A DNA stretch of 64,000 bases from Zygnema cylindricum (GCA_037447655.1 JBBHKE010002557.1:1-64000); one strand, 5' to 3'. Positions 10,357 through 20,860 are shown, counted from the first letter of the stretch. Notes: generated from the sequence alone by a model not told the origin. Program-made: numbers and translations.

Positions 10357-11880
10357 CTCGGCATGATGAGGACCCTGAAGTTAGCTTGGCAATCATCCGA
10401 GCCTCCTCCGCATTAATCTGGCTTCCCCCATCTGGGTGGGAATTGTGAACTTTTGCTTCAAACTTAGAGAGGGAGGCACCAATAGGGGCCTAAAGGAAGG
10501 ATATTAGGATTTATCCGGATTCTCTCCAATCTATCCAGCGCGGTTCACCTCTTCCCCAGTTGTCTGGAGTTAAATTGGCCCGTGTTCAAGACCGGATGGC
10601 TGCCTATGATTGGGACCGGGGTATTCTCCTCCGAAAATCGGCGGATGGGACGAGGAAAGTGGTTCCCCCACCCGCAGATCGAGAAACTCTAATTACTCGC
10701 ATTCATCAATAATGTAGGCATTTTAGACTGAAAAGGACCACTTCCATGATCACGGGATCATATTGGTGGACCGGATTGCGGACCTAAATCAACCGAGTTG
10801 TACAGACCTGCTCTTCCTACGATCGTGTTAAAGCCACTTTTGATAAAAAGGGTGGGACAGAGCTTCATTCTCTTCCCATCCAAGGGATGCTTTACCAATG
10901 GTCTATGGACCTTTAAGAGCCTCTCGCGACTAGTAGACGGTGAAATTGTTTCGTCCTGGTCATGAAAAAACATTTTCGAAATGGATATAGTCGGTGGTTT
11001 TGCCCCGGAAAGAGTCTAAGGCGATTGAAGATGCCTTTTTGCAGAGGGTGTTGTCGCAATTTGGGGCGCCAATAGAGGTTTTACCTGACCAAGGCTCTGA
11101 ATTTGCCAGAGAATTTTCAAACCTTTTGGAATTGTGCCTCATCGACCATTGGTTGACCAGTCGGGACCATCCTCAAGCCGACGGTTTGGCCGAAAGGTGC
11201 ATACAGACAGTGAAGCGGTCACTACGAAAGTATGTAGTGGAACAAGATTTGGGAGAGTGGGAAAGAAGAGTGCGTTCGATTGCCATGGGATACAAGTTCT
11301 TCTGGCATGTTTCCCTCCACTCCTAGATCCCTTACTTAATTTTATTTGGATGACATCCCATCCTGCGCGACGTTGCTTCGGCCTAAGTAGTGGTTTTCCC
11401 CGAAATAGACAACCAAATGACAGTGGAGAGACTTATTGCCGATAGAGCCAAAGTCTTCCACTGAGAGATCCCTCTCGCTATCGGAAAATCACAGGCGGCT
11501 CAACACCAAGATCAGTTGTGGTATTCTCAACGCCGAAGTGGGAATTTGGTACCATGACAACGGCGATTTATGCTTGGGGATTTTGTGTATAGAATGCAAC
11601 AGAAAAAAGACACATTCGATATTTCTATCGGGCGCGTAATTCTTAAAGTTGTATATGTTTTTAACAAATGGGTTCTTACCCTGGAGGAGAAGGATGGCCG
11701 AAAAATTAAAGACAACCAAATCAATATAGCCCCTTTTCATCTTTGGGGATTGGAAGATGAACCCACATTCCACCTCACTTACTTTACCGACCCACCATCT
11801 TGTTCCTCAGCCTGCACTCTGTCACCCCAGCCGGCTGATGTCTTGGTCTGCGACCAATTGAGCCAATGTTGGCATCCATC
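10357..11880 (+). pseudogene. Gypsy integrase and C-terminal tail (decayed)
   Basis: Integrase joins the cDNA ends to target DNA. An HHCC-like segment lies around 10700-10830. The core has WSMDL (about 10900-10915), then VLPDQGSEFAREF (about 11076-11115, second Asp) and HPQADGLAERCIQTVKRSL (about 11168-11224, catalytic Glu). The tail includes LGDFVYRMQQKKDTFDISIG (about 11571-11630). The same tail is found on the minus strand at 33220-33365 and 63310-64000. Multiple stops and frame changes are present. Confidence 0.87.
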
Positions 11881-11954
11881 ATGACTCCCCTCGTCTTGGG
11901 AGTCACACCCCCACCACTTGGTCACATGGTTCTGCTGGAACTGCGAGTTGGATG

Positions 11955-12290
11955 TGTAAATCCTTCATTTATATATCTTAGTCTCGATTGACTAAGAGGG
12001 AGGGAGAAATTGGGAACTCACCCTCTTTACCGGCACTCCCTCCTTTTTCCGGCCAGATGGGAAAGGAAGGGGGAAGAAGTATCTTTTCCACCTTCCCATG
12101 CATTAATTTTCATTTCTTGTCCCTATTTTCTCCTCCGCCTTTCATGCATGTCCACAGAAGGGATAGGGGGCAAAAATGGGCATTCTCACCATCACGAGAA
12201 TCATCCGCATTTAGGGTTATTTGCGAGAATCTGGTGCACACTATTTCGGGCTGCAAGACTTATTCTTATGTTCCCCAGGCATGCTCGACA
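11955..12290 (+). mobile_element. Gypsy M-family 3' LTR
   Basis: It starts about TGTAAATCC (11955) and ends GGCATGCTCGACA (12290). It contains GACTAAGAGGGAGGGAG and an AAATTGGGA block that are shared with 63008-63303, with the 3' block at 30610-30920 and, more weakly, with 2100-2313. It closes the gypsy element that carries the DNMT remnant. The start is less certain than the end. Confidence 0.75.
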
Positions 12291-12310
12291 ATACAAATGG
12301 AAATGAGTGA

Positions 12311-12658
12311 TGTTGAAAATCAAGTATTTTCTAGGTCTGTATTAGGATAGAAAATAGCAGAGGCAGTCTGCCTTTAACTCCCTTCTCCAAGCCCCCATAC
12401 TTGTTGTAGTCACTGAAGGCTAGATAGGGAGCTAAAGCCATGGCTACCTAGGCCCTCTAGAGAGACCAGGAGCTGTTTTGGTAGATTTACCAATAAGGGG
12501 ATTGACGGACACAAATTTGATACCTGCCGTCCGTTATATCTCCTATAGCCGTGAGCTTTGTCCTATAAACTAAGACTTCTATTGAGATATAAAGGGTTTA
12601 ATAAATATTTAAAGGTTAACACGTAAACTAATGAATATAACGTAACAAATAAGATTCT
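12311..12658 (+). mobile_element. E-family LTR, 5' part, truncated by next LTR
   Basis: It starts TGTTGAAAATCAAG just after the gypsy LTR. It matches the inverted starts of the copies ending at 894 and 6156, and is cut at 12658 by the insertion of a C3 LTR. It contains the tRNA-like module (copy C) at 12503-12568 on the minus strand, with ACGGAC and GTCCGT flanking. Confidence 0.8.
12503..12568 (-). repeat. tRNA-like module inside E-family LTR (copy C)
   Basis: On the minus strand the B-box-like GTATCAAATTT (12513-12523) sits between ACGGAC and GTCCGT. The A-box-like side is worn (GGACAAAGCTCACGGC). Confidence 0.45.
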
Positions 12659-13742
12659 TGTTGACTTGAGGCAACCGGTGCCCTAGAGGAAGAAGAAGAA
12701 GCACCAGCAGTTGCCATAGTGTTGAAAACACAAAGAGGAAACTCTCACGAAAAACCCATAAAAGACCAACTTCACAATGAAGCCCCAAACAAACCAGAAA
12801 TACTCTAGGTCTTCAAATCTGCCACAATATAGATAATACCACAATGAAACCACATGCAGAATTTTACAAGGTTTTACCAAAAGATCGCAATGATCTTTCA
12901 AATAAAAAACCCCCAAACACTGCTTTGCAGTTTTCATACAAGGAATTCCTAACTCCAAAAAATATTTTAAGTCGTACATATACAAGTTAGACTACAGCTG
13001 ATATAAATCGTACCACAATAATCGTAGTCAACAGGTACACTAACCTTATCAAACCAAACCTTGGCGTCACCCGTACACAATATTTACATCAACCTAGAAA
13101 AGTCGGCCGCTAAAATAAAATAATACGCTGTCAAAAGTTCGTTCAGTGAAATGATGACACACTCAATATTTCATCTCCTAAACATTGCTTTGCAGTTTTC
13201 ATACAAGGAATTCCTAACTCCAAAAAATATTCTAAGTCGTACATATACAAGTTAGACTACAGCTGATATAAATCATACCATAATAATCGTAGTCAATAGG
13301 TACACTAACCTTGTCAAACCAAACCTTGCCGTCACCCGTACACAATATTTACATCAACCTAGAAAAGTTGGCCGCTAAAATAAAATGATCCGCTGTCAAA
13401 AGTTCGTTCAGTGAAATGACGACACACTCAATATTTCATCTCCTAAAATGATGGCGGACTTTGTCGGCGTTCGCGCATTCGTTCATCACCAAAGATGAAC
13501 CTCCACGTGTAAATCCGGTCCCCAAATGAATCAGTACTTTCACTGTCCGGATCAAAAACCTTTACTCCCTCAAAGACCGACGTGTGTCCCTAAAATGTAC
13601 CGAACCTGTGAACTCTTTTCGGAGTTATATATCACACTAAATCCTTTTTACGCCAATTCAGTCTGTACACATAAATGACTAAGTCTGGAATCTCCTTCAC
13701 ACACACGAGATATAGAGAGGACTTAAGGTTTCCAAAACAACA
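12659..13742 (-). mobile_element. Copia 'C3a' 3' LTR with 265-bp internal duplication
   Basis: On the minus strand it starts TGTTGTTTTGG (13742) and ends CAAGTCAACA (12659). It pairs with the C3b LTRs at 17015-18862 and 22419-23223. It is about 1084 bp against 805 bp for the C3b 3' LTR, because a 265-bp block is tandemly duplicated. The copia pol on the same strand follows at 13766. Confidence 0.88.
12917..13446. repeat. Tandem duplication of 265 bp in LTR
   Basis: Two adjacent units (12917-13181 and 13182-13446) start ACACTGCTTTGCAG and ACATTGCTTTGCAG and differ at only a few bases by eye. Confidence 0.92.
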
Positions 13743-14308
13743 CTCCCCTAAACCTTTAGACTCTCTCAGCCACTAAGTCCACATTCCTCTCTACAAACCT
13801 TCAATTTAGGTGTCGGTAAAGACTTAGTCATCATATCTGCTTCCAAATTCACATCCACTTGATAACTGAGTTTCAATATTTTGTTCATCACCTTATTTCT
13901 CACAAAATGCAACTTGATATCAATGTGCTTGCTCTTGAAATGATGACTTGGGTTAGATGCAATCGCTATAGCTGCCTCGTTGTCATACCACACTATTTGA
14001 GGTCGAGATTGCATAAAATGAAGCTCTTGAAGGAGAGACTTAACCTAAAGCAATTCCTTGACAGCTGAACTTGCCGCCATATATTCAGCCTCTATTGTAA
14101 ACTGAGCTGTGACCTTCTGAAGCTTGCAGCTCTTGCAGCATGTTCCACTTCCAATCTTCAGAATGAATCTGGTGGTGGAACGACGGCTTGGCATGTCCCC
14201 GTAACTCGCATCGCTCCAAGTCTGAATTTTGAATTCATCTCCACCGAGAGCTAATTGTAGGTGTCGTGTCCCCGCAAGATACTGAAAACCCTCTTTGCTA
14301 CCTCCCAA
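13743..14308 (-). pseudogene. Copia C3a RNase H domain and polypurine tract
   Basis: Ty1/copia RNase H. On the minus strand it reads YLAGTRHLQLALGGDE, then WSDASYGDMPSRRSTTRFIL (catalytic Asp), TIEAEYMAASSAVKELL (Glu) and IVWYDNEAAIAIASN (Asp), then KHIDIKLHFVRNKV and MMTKSLPTPKLK. The end is followed by a polypurine tract (about 13743-13760) adjoining the LTR. A frameshift near 14050 splits it in two frames. Confidence 0.88.
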
Positions 14309-14816
14309 TCGATCTCCTCAGATTCAGTAAATTACGACTTAAAACACCAACCACTGCCGCAATATCCAGCCGCGTGTAGTTCATTGAGTAAATTAGGCTG
14401 CCGACAATATGTCCAAATGGAATGGTGGCCATAAAATTTGCCTCCCCTGATTCTAAGGTGTCATCAAAAATGACTCCTCCCTCGGTCTCCATGCCTTCAA
14501 TTTTTTGCTTAAATTCCATGGGAGTGGCACTGCTCTTTGCCCTTACCATGCCGAACTTTTCAAGCACATTCCCAATCGCTTCCCGCTGCGTTAGATAAAT
14601 TATTCTCTTATCTCTATCCCTTTCTAATTGAATTCCAAGAATATACTTTCCCTCCCCTAAATCCTTCATCTCAAATCTTATATTGGAAGCTATTTTAATT
14701 TTTTTAATCTCATTTAATGACTTACTTAGCAGCAACAAATCATCTAGATATACCACAATGTAAATAATTCCATCTTCCCCTTCCATTACATAGATTGAGT
14801 GATCTGAACTAATTCT
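14298..14816 (-). pseudogene. Copia C3a reverse transcriptase, C-terminal half
   Basis: The catalytic motif is YLDD within IVVYLDDLLLLSKS, followed by FEMKDLGEGKYILGIQLERD, TPMEFKQKIEG and a worn copy of IVGSLIYFMNCTRPDIAA. The open frame runs on into the neighbouring LTR (to 14903), which is not part of the protein. The missing N-terminal RT continues at 16790-17014 beyond an inserted C4 fragment. Confidence 0.88.
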
Positions 14817-15555
14817 TGTTGTTCTGAGACAATTGTTGGTACTGAAGATGAAGAAGATGCAGCAGTAGTCATCGTAGAACAAATCAAGAGAGGAAGCTTC
14901 CACAAATACCGATGGCTGAACAGAAACTTTGACAGACTATAACTTTCAGAAAAATGCACCAAACGTCCTTAAAATTTGCCACAATGTAGATAACATACAA
15001 AGGAACACACACACAAAATTTGCAATCAATTCCGCTCACAAATCTGTGAGATATGTAGAAATGAAATTACATAAAACTGAGTGTACAGTTTTCATATCAT
15101 TTGTTCCTAAAAATCAAATTCACTAAGTCCTACTTTTATACACCGAAACTACACTAAGCTGTACGGAGGCATTCCAGCCGTACATCTAACATTCTATCAC
15201 AAATATTTACACCGAAGTTCAGACAACGTAAAGTGATAATGATCTAGTCACGCCTCGTCACTATTTGTTGGCGGCGGCTGTCAGCGGTCCGATTAGAGGA
15301 TTTGGCACCGTAGAATTGACTTCACGAAGTCCAGTGGTCCTGCCGAATTTCCGTACGTCCACGGAGGACATACTCACGCATTCTCCCAAGTGACGACACG
15401 TGTCCCAAGTGTGAATGAACCGTGAACTCCCAACTTCACTGTCACACTAATTTCGGTAAGTACTGAACCGAACTCAACCAAAAATAGCTTAAGTCCTGAA
15501 CAGCTCTCTCTCACAGCTGAGGCATAAAGAGGACTAAAGCTTTCTAAAAACAACA
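14817..15555 (-). mobile_element. Copia 'C4' 3' LTR, 739 bp
   Basis: On the minus strand it runs from TGTTGTTTTTAGAAAGC (15555) to CTCAGAACAACA (14817). It is almost identical to the solo LTR at 18939-19677, which is exactly the same length. I count about five to seven differences by eye. A polypurine tract (15556-15571) and the C4 pol follow on the same strand. Confidence 0.93.
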
Positions 15556-15578
15556 CTCCCCTAAAGCTTTAGACTCTG

Positions 15579-16772
15579 CTAGTCACTCAGTCCACAAGCC
15601 TCTCTACAGAACTTCAATTTGGGAGCAGGTAAGGGTTTTGTCATCATATCAGCCACCATTTGCTCATCCGGTAAATAACTCAACTTCAAGACTTTTCCCA
15701 TCACCTTTTCTCTTACAAAGTGTAGCTTGATATCAATGTGCTTACTCTTAAATTGATGACAGGGATTAGATGCAATAGCGATTGCTGCCTGATTATCACA
15801 CCACACTATCTGTGGTCCAGATTGCATAAAGAGAAGCTCTTGGAGAAGAGACTTTACCCAAAGTAACTCTTTAACAGCCGAGCTGGCAGCCATGTACTCA
15901 GCCTCCATGGTAGACTGAGCCGTTACCTTCTGAAGTTTGCTGCTCCAGCAGCAAGTTCCACTTCCGATCTTCAAAATGTATCCGGTGGTGGAGCGTCGGC
16001 TCGGCATATCTCCGTAGCTCGCATCGCTCCATGTATGAATTTTGACTTCCTCTCCACCGAGAGAGAGTCTAAGATTTTGAGTTCCTGCAAGATAACGAAA
16101 AACTCTCTTTGCTGCCTCATAGTCTGATTTCCTTGGATTCTGAAGGCTTCGGCTTAAGGCTCCAACCGCTGCTGCGATGTCGGGACGAGTACAATTCATG
16201 AAATATATGAGGCTTCCGACAATCTGCCTGTAAAGAATGGAGGACATAGAATCTGCCTCCCCTGAATCTAAGAAACCATCAACCAAAACACCACCATCCG
16301 TTTCCGTGCCTTCCAATTTCTGCCTGAATTCCATAGGAGTGGCACTCCCCTTTGAGTCCGACATGCCAAACTTTTCTAACATGTTCTTGATTGCTTCCTT
16401 TTGAGTTAAATAAATAATTTTCTGTTTCCTGTCTCTTTCTACTTGAATTCCTAGAATATACTTAGCCTCACCCAAGTCTTTCATTTCAAACCGGGAATTC
16501 AAAGCTGATTTTATTTTATTAATCTCATTGATGGATTTGCTAATTAGTAGCAAATCATCTACATAAACTGCCACATAAATCACTCCATCATCAACTTGCA
16601 TTACATAGACTGAGTGATATGAACTGATCGTGGTAAAGCCTAGATTGGTTAAAAACTCATCTAATTTCAGGTTCCATTGCCTCGGAGCCTGTTTCAGACC
16701 ATAAAGGGACTTCAACAGTTTACAGACCAGATTTTCTTTCCCTTTTTCTGCATACATCTCAGGCTGCTTCAT
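15579..16772 (-). CDS. Copia C4 RT-RNase H, intact open frame, 5' truncated
   Basis: C-terminal part of a Ty1/copia Pol polyprotein, 397 residues without a stop. The N-terminus begins inside RT (MKQPEMYAEKGK) and reads LLKSLYGLKQAPRQW (19-33), the catalytic YVDD at 70-73, FEMKDLGEAKYILGIQVERD, and IVGSLIYFMNCTRPDIAAAV. RNase H follows with WSDASYGDMPSRRSTTGYIL, STMEAEYMAAS, IVWCDNQAAIAIASNP and KHIDIKLHFVREKV, ending CREACGLSD just before the polypurine tract. The first Met is internal to the true polyprotein; gag, protease, integrase and the RT fingers are missing. It is the best preserved coding stretch of the window and, with the near-identical LTRs, marks C4 as the youngest family. The fragment alone should not be functional. 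Confidence 0.92.
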   Translation of the reverse strand: MKQPEMYAEKGKENLVCKLLKSLYGLKQAPRQWNLKLDEFLTNLGFTTISSYHSVYVMQVDDGVIYVAVYVDDLLLISKSINEINKIKSALNSRFEMKDLGEAKYILGIQVERDRKQKIIYLTQKEAIKNMLEKFGMSDSKGSATPMEFRQKLEGTETDGGVLVDGFLDSGEADSMSSILYRQIVGSLIYFMNCTRPDIAAAVGALSRSLQNPRKSDYEAAKRVFRYLAGTQNLRLSLGGEEVKIHTWSDASYGDMPSRRSTTGYILKIGSGTCCWSSKLQKVTAQSTMEAEYMAASSAVKELLWVKSLLQELLFMQSGPQIVWCDNQAAIAIASNPCHQFKSKHIDIKLHFVREKVMGKVLKLSYLPDEQMVADMMTKPLPAPKLKFCREACGLSD

Positions 16773-16784
16773 ATAAATTACATA

Positions 16785-17014
16785 AAGCCTAGACCGGTTA
16801 GAAACTCATCTAGTTTCAGATTCCACTAACGGGAGCCTCCTTAAGACCGTACAAGGATTTCAACAGCTTACAAAATATATATTTTTTTTTCCGGTCTTTG
16901 CATACATTTCAAGCTGCTTCATATTAATCACTTCCTCTAAATCTCCATGCAAGAAAGCTGTCATAACATCCATTTGATGTAATTCCATATCCTCAATGGA
17001 GCCTAAAGAGAACT
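16785..17014 (-). pseudogene. Copia C3a RT N-terminal fragment
   Basis: On the minus strand it reads LSLGSIEDMELHQMDVMTAF, LHGDLEEVINMKQLEMYAKT and, with a frame change, a worn LKSLYGLK...PR-W and LDEFLTGLGF. It would join to 14816, so the C4 fragment 14817-16784 lies within C3a. It is cut at about 17015 by the C3b 5' LTR, which points the other way. Confidence 0.8.
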
Positions 17015-17185
17015 CTGGGTTTTGGAAACCTTTAGTCCTCTCTATATCTCGTGTGTGAGAAAGAGATTCTAGACTTAGTCGGTTATGTGTACATCTGAGT
17101 CGACATAGATAAGATTTGGTGTGGTATGTAACTCCAAAGGGAGTTCACAGATTTGGTACACTCTATGTACACGTGTCGGTCCGTG

Positions 17186-18245
17186 TGGAAGTCAAGCTTG
17201 GTTGAGTTAGTGCAACTCTAAGACCTCCATAGGACCTCAGAGTAGGCAGCTCACACGTAGCCTCTAGGATAACCCTGACCCTTTTGTGTTTCAGCAAGAA
17301 TAAATGACACCCTGGCAGACAAAAACTTTGACCACCTTCACCCCTGTAAAGGCAAGACTCCCCTGAGTTGATAGCAAAAAGAATCTTTGAATTTGCTCCC
17401 GTGAGCAGTAAGTTATGAAGGGTCAAAGTTGACCTTTTGTACAGAAGCTCTCTGGGAGAGAGGGTCCAATCTATCAAATTTTTCTAGATCCTATCTCTCT
17501 CTAAAAATCTATCTACAGAAGTACGGCACCAATCATAATAGTGTATTGTAAATAAAGTTACAGGTATCGTTGTACTTTATGTATGGCCATTGTACGACAT
17601 GGCCAAAAAGTCGACACATGTCATTTTTGGATTCGTTCTTGGAATTCCCGGAGATGTCGTAATCCAATGTTGTTGTGCCACGTGGCGATTGATGTGACGT
17701 CGACCGCAAACCACCAAAAACCTATTACGCGATCTCGGCATGTTTCGTGGCCGTCCGATTAAGCCGGATTACAATCGTGGCCGTCATAAATACTTGCGCA
17801 ATATTTGATTCGCATTTGAAACGAAATGCGCGGTATCCGTTTCGGATGTGCCATAGGCCGTACATTACAAACTGTATCTATGTCTAAATATCCCGTTGAA
17901 TGAAGATAGCCGACGTTTTAACATTTAAATAACTATCAAACCCTATATTATATATCTCTGGTTTATACTAGTTTGCTAAGGCTACCAGCTACCGGCTACT
18001 TTGGCGGACGACAGGTATCAGGTTCAAATCTTGGGCCTGCCAAGTATATTTTTGTAAAATGTGATAACCTAATATCTGTCCCCATCGGGATAGCATAGGC
18101 GACCATGGCTCTATCTCCCTCTCCAACTTTCAGTAACTGCTACAAGTGTGGGAGCTGGAGAGAGGAGTTAGAGGCAGACTGCCTCTACTTCTTTTCTGCA
18201 TTTTACAAAACCTAGAAAATGATAAAATAACCTTTAATTTCTACA
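17186..18245 (-). mobile_element. E-family LTR inserted in C3b 5' LTR
   Basis: It aligns block by block with the solo LTR 4823-6156: CACCTTCACCCCTGT-like, GTACGACATGGCC, CACGTGGCG, GCGGTATCCG, the tRNA-like module, and CTACAAGTGTGGGAGCTGG. The ends are diverged (left TGGAAGTC, right TTTCTACA) and no clean target duplication is left, so the limits are within about 20 bp. Confidence 0.75.
17968..18043 (+). repeat. tRNA-like module inside E-family LTR (copy D)
   Basis: The B-box-like GGTTCAAATCT (18021-18031) is the best match to GGTTCRANYC among the five copies. The flanks GGCGGAC and GCCTGCC nearly pair. The A-box-like side reads TGCTAAGGCTACCAGC. Confidence 0.55.
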
Positions 18246-18862
18246 GTTAGTTGACAAAGTACATATTTACTTGAGGGACTAAATTTACACGTGGAGGTTC
18301 ATCTTTGGTGATGAATGAATGCGCGGATGATGGACGGAGTTTGCTCTCATTTTTGGAAGAGAAATATTGACCGAAACGTCATTTCAGCAGACGAACTTTG
18401 ACTGCGTACTTTAGCGGCGGCTTGGGTTAGGGATTGATGTAAATACTTGTACGGTAGACGGCGGGGTTTAGTTTGATTAATGTTTAAGTGTACCGGCAGA
18501 CCACGGTAATTGTGGTACAGTGTAGATCAGTTGTAGGTTCATTTTGTATATGTTAGACTTATAATACTATAGAGTAAGGGATTCATTGTATGGAAAAACT
18601 GCGAAGCAGTTTTCGTGCACTTTTGGAATTGCAAGATCATTGTGATATGTTGGCAGAAACTTGTGAAATTCTGCATGTGGTTTCTTTGTTATACTTCTTA
18701 TATTGTGGCAAATTTGCAGACCTACTGTTTGGTTTGCTTGGGGCTTCATTGTCGGTTTTTTTGTGGTCTCCGTGAGAGTTTCCGCTTTTGTAATCTGAAT
18801 AGTATGGCAACTGCTGGTGCTTCTTCTTCTTCCTCTAGGTCACAGGTTGCTTCAATTTAATA

Positions 18863-18876
18863 GGTCACGGGCCCAC
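18863..18876 (+). other. C3b primer-binding site with mutated gag start
   Basis: GGTCACGGGCCCAC equals the 6584 site with one change (TTATG to TCACG). That change also turns the gag ATG into ACG (18867-18869). Confidence 0.75.
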
Positions 18877-20100
18877 CCTCACGGATCTTGGTGTTTAATG
18901 GCAAAAAATATTTATATTGGGCAGATTTGACTTAGTCTTGTTGTTCTGAGACAAGTGTTGGTAATGAAGATGAAGAAGATGCAGCAGTAGTCATCGTAGA
19001 ACAAATCAAGAGAGGAAGCTTCCACAAATACCGATGGCTGAACAGAAACTTTGACAGACTATAACTTTCAGAAAAATGCTCCAAACGTCCTTAAAATTTG
19101 CCACAATGTAGATAACATACAAAGGAACACACACACAAAATTTGCAATCAATTCCGCTCACAAATCTGTGAGATATGTAGAAATGAAATTACATAAAACT
19201 GAGTGTACAGTTTTCATATCATTTGTTCCTAAAAATCAAATTCACTAAGTCCTACTTTTATACACCGAAACTACACTAAGCTGTACGGAGGCATTCCAGC
19301 CGTACATCTAACATTCTATCACAAATATTTACACCGAAGTTCAGACAACGTAAAGTGATAATGATCTAGTCACGCCTCGTCACTATTTGTTGGCGGCAGC
19401 TGTCAGCGGTCCGATTAGAGGATTTGGCACCGTAGAATTGACTTCACGAAGTCCAGTGGTCCTGCCGAATTTCCGTACGTCCACGGAGGACATACTCACG
19501 CATTCTCCCAAGTGACGACACGTGTCCCAAGTGTGAATGAACCGTGAACTCCCAACTTCACTGTCACACTAATTTCGGTAAGTACTGAACCGAACTCAAC
19601 CAAAAATAGCTTAAGTCCTGAACAGCTCTCTCTCACAGCTGAGGCATAAAGAGGACTAAAGCTTTCTTAAAACAACAAGTCTTACCTTAAGCAAGTGAGG
19701 TTGTATGATGTGATTTCCGTTGTTCTTCCGGATATGGATCTAAATTTTGAAAAGAAATATGAGGATGCATTGCATGTTCTTAAATTACTCTTGTCCGAAA
19801 ATTTGAACATGACATATATCAATATCTCTAAAGCATCTGATATATGGAAGGCATTGCGGGAGTCTTATGTCCTAGCTAGTGAGCAGAATGAGATTATAAC
19901 TGCTGGGAAAATTTGGGATTATAAGTATTGCGGGGGTGATATGAACTCCTATTGTAATGGCTTGAAGCTTTTGTTGTCAAAAAATGCATGTTCCAAGGGG
20001 AATTTTCCTTCTTATCATCAAGCTATGATTCTAATGAGAGGGTTTCCTACTGAATATAAAGGAGGCGCGGAACAATTGAAAATGCATCTCTCGTCAATTT
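18867..20100 (+). pseudogene. Copia C3b gag, split by a solo LTR
   Basis: Capsid-type gag of Ty1/copia. The N-terminus reads GPPSRILVFNGKKYLYWADL (18870-18929) after an ACG in place of ATG. Removing the LTR 18939-19677 and one TSD restores the frame into SYLKQVRLYDVISVVLPDMD and on through ALHVLKLLLSENLNMTYINI, DIWKALRESYV and GRITAGKIWDY-like sequence (19695-20090), with one in-frame stop at 18933-18935. It aligns with the gag starts at 28140 and 25956. At about 20095 the gag joins the integrase directly, so the nucleocapsid, the protease and most of the integrase are deleted. Confidence 0.88.
18939..19677 (-). mobile_element. Solo LTR of copia C4, 739 bp
   Basis: The target duplication AGTCT lies at 18934-18938 and 19678-19682. 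It has the same length as, and very few differences from, the C4 LTR at 14817-15555. The forward open frame 19051-19248 (and its twin 14929-15126) lies within the LTR and is not a gene. Confidence 0.96.
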
Positions 20101-20405
20101 ACAGTTCCTTATACACCGGAACAAAACGGAGTATCCAAAAGACTTAACCGGACATTAACAGAGAATGCAAAATCTATGATGTTGGATAAAAGAATAGATT
20201 TTAAATTTTGGGGTGAGGCATTCTCTTGTACATATTATATTAGGAATAGAATATAAACTAAGGTGGTAAAAGGGAAGACACCGTATGAAACGTGGACTGA
20301 AAAGAAACCCAGTGTAAGTCACTTCCGGGTTTGTGGTAGCAAATGTTTTATTTTGGATAATCTTCCTATTTCTAAGTTTCATCCAAAAATCTGTTACATA
20401 AATTT
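20101..20405 (+). pseudogene. Copia C3b integrase, C-terminal part
   Basis: The frame reads PYTPEQNGVSKRLNRTLTEN (catalytic Glu in EQNG), then LDKRIDFKFWGEAFSCTYYI, GKTPYETWTEKKPSVSHFRV and CGSKCFIL, with stops after NRI and YGL. The core DD residues of the integrase are absent because of the fusion to gag at about 20095. Confidence 0.88.
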
Positions 20406-20860
20406 TTATGGGCTATGATGATGAGTAAGTAGGCTATAGAGTTTATAACCCAGATAGGAAAACTCTTCAGGCTGCTAAGAATATTCAGGTTAAGGAAGAA
20501 AGTCAATCGGTTGATGTTTTTCGCATGACAGATTTTGAGAAAAATGACAAAAATCAAGAATATGTAACTTTTGAAAATGTTTTTTTTTCCTCTTTCATAA
20601 GTCCTTCCTCTACTCCTACTCCGATATTTCCAATCATTCAACCTGTAGAGCAAGCTCCTCCTCCTCCTCCACCTCCTCCTCCTCCTCTTTCTCGACGATA
20701 ACGTACGGATCCAACAGTTCCAGCCTCAGATTTTCCGTGGGGAAGAAGGCAAAGCAGCAAGCTGCGAGGTGAACCGGTGGAACATGCTCTATTTTTCTGC
20801 AATCACAATGGAGCCGGTCACCATACAAGAAGTGTTTTCAGCTCCGAAAAAGGATCAATG
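20406..20860 (+). pseudogene. Copia C3b integrase-RT linker with Pro run
   Basis: The frame shows GYRVYNPDRKTLQAAKNIQV and a CTCCTCCTCC stretch giving about 11 prolines (20660-20691). It then leads to EPVTIQEVFSAPKKDQWISA, the start of RT. The linker is variable in copia elements. Confidence 0.7.

Larger units (their letters stand above)
17015..18862 (+). mobile_element. Copia 'C3b' 5' LTR, split by an E-family LTR
   Basis: It starts TGGGTTTTGGAAACC (17015; the sister LTR has TGTTGTTTTGG) and runs to about 17185, then resumes at about 18250 to TTTAATA at 18862. The right half has the block TTTACACGTGGAGGTTCATC shared with 13490 and 22650. The primer site follows directly at 18863. Confidence 0.85.

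Noticed and set aside
14929-15126. Identical 65-codon frames here and at 19051-19248
   Set aside because: Both lie in the C4 LTRs, which are nearly identical anyway.
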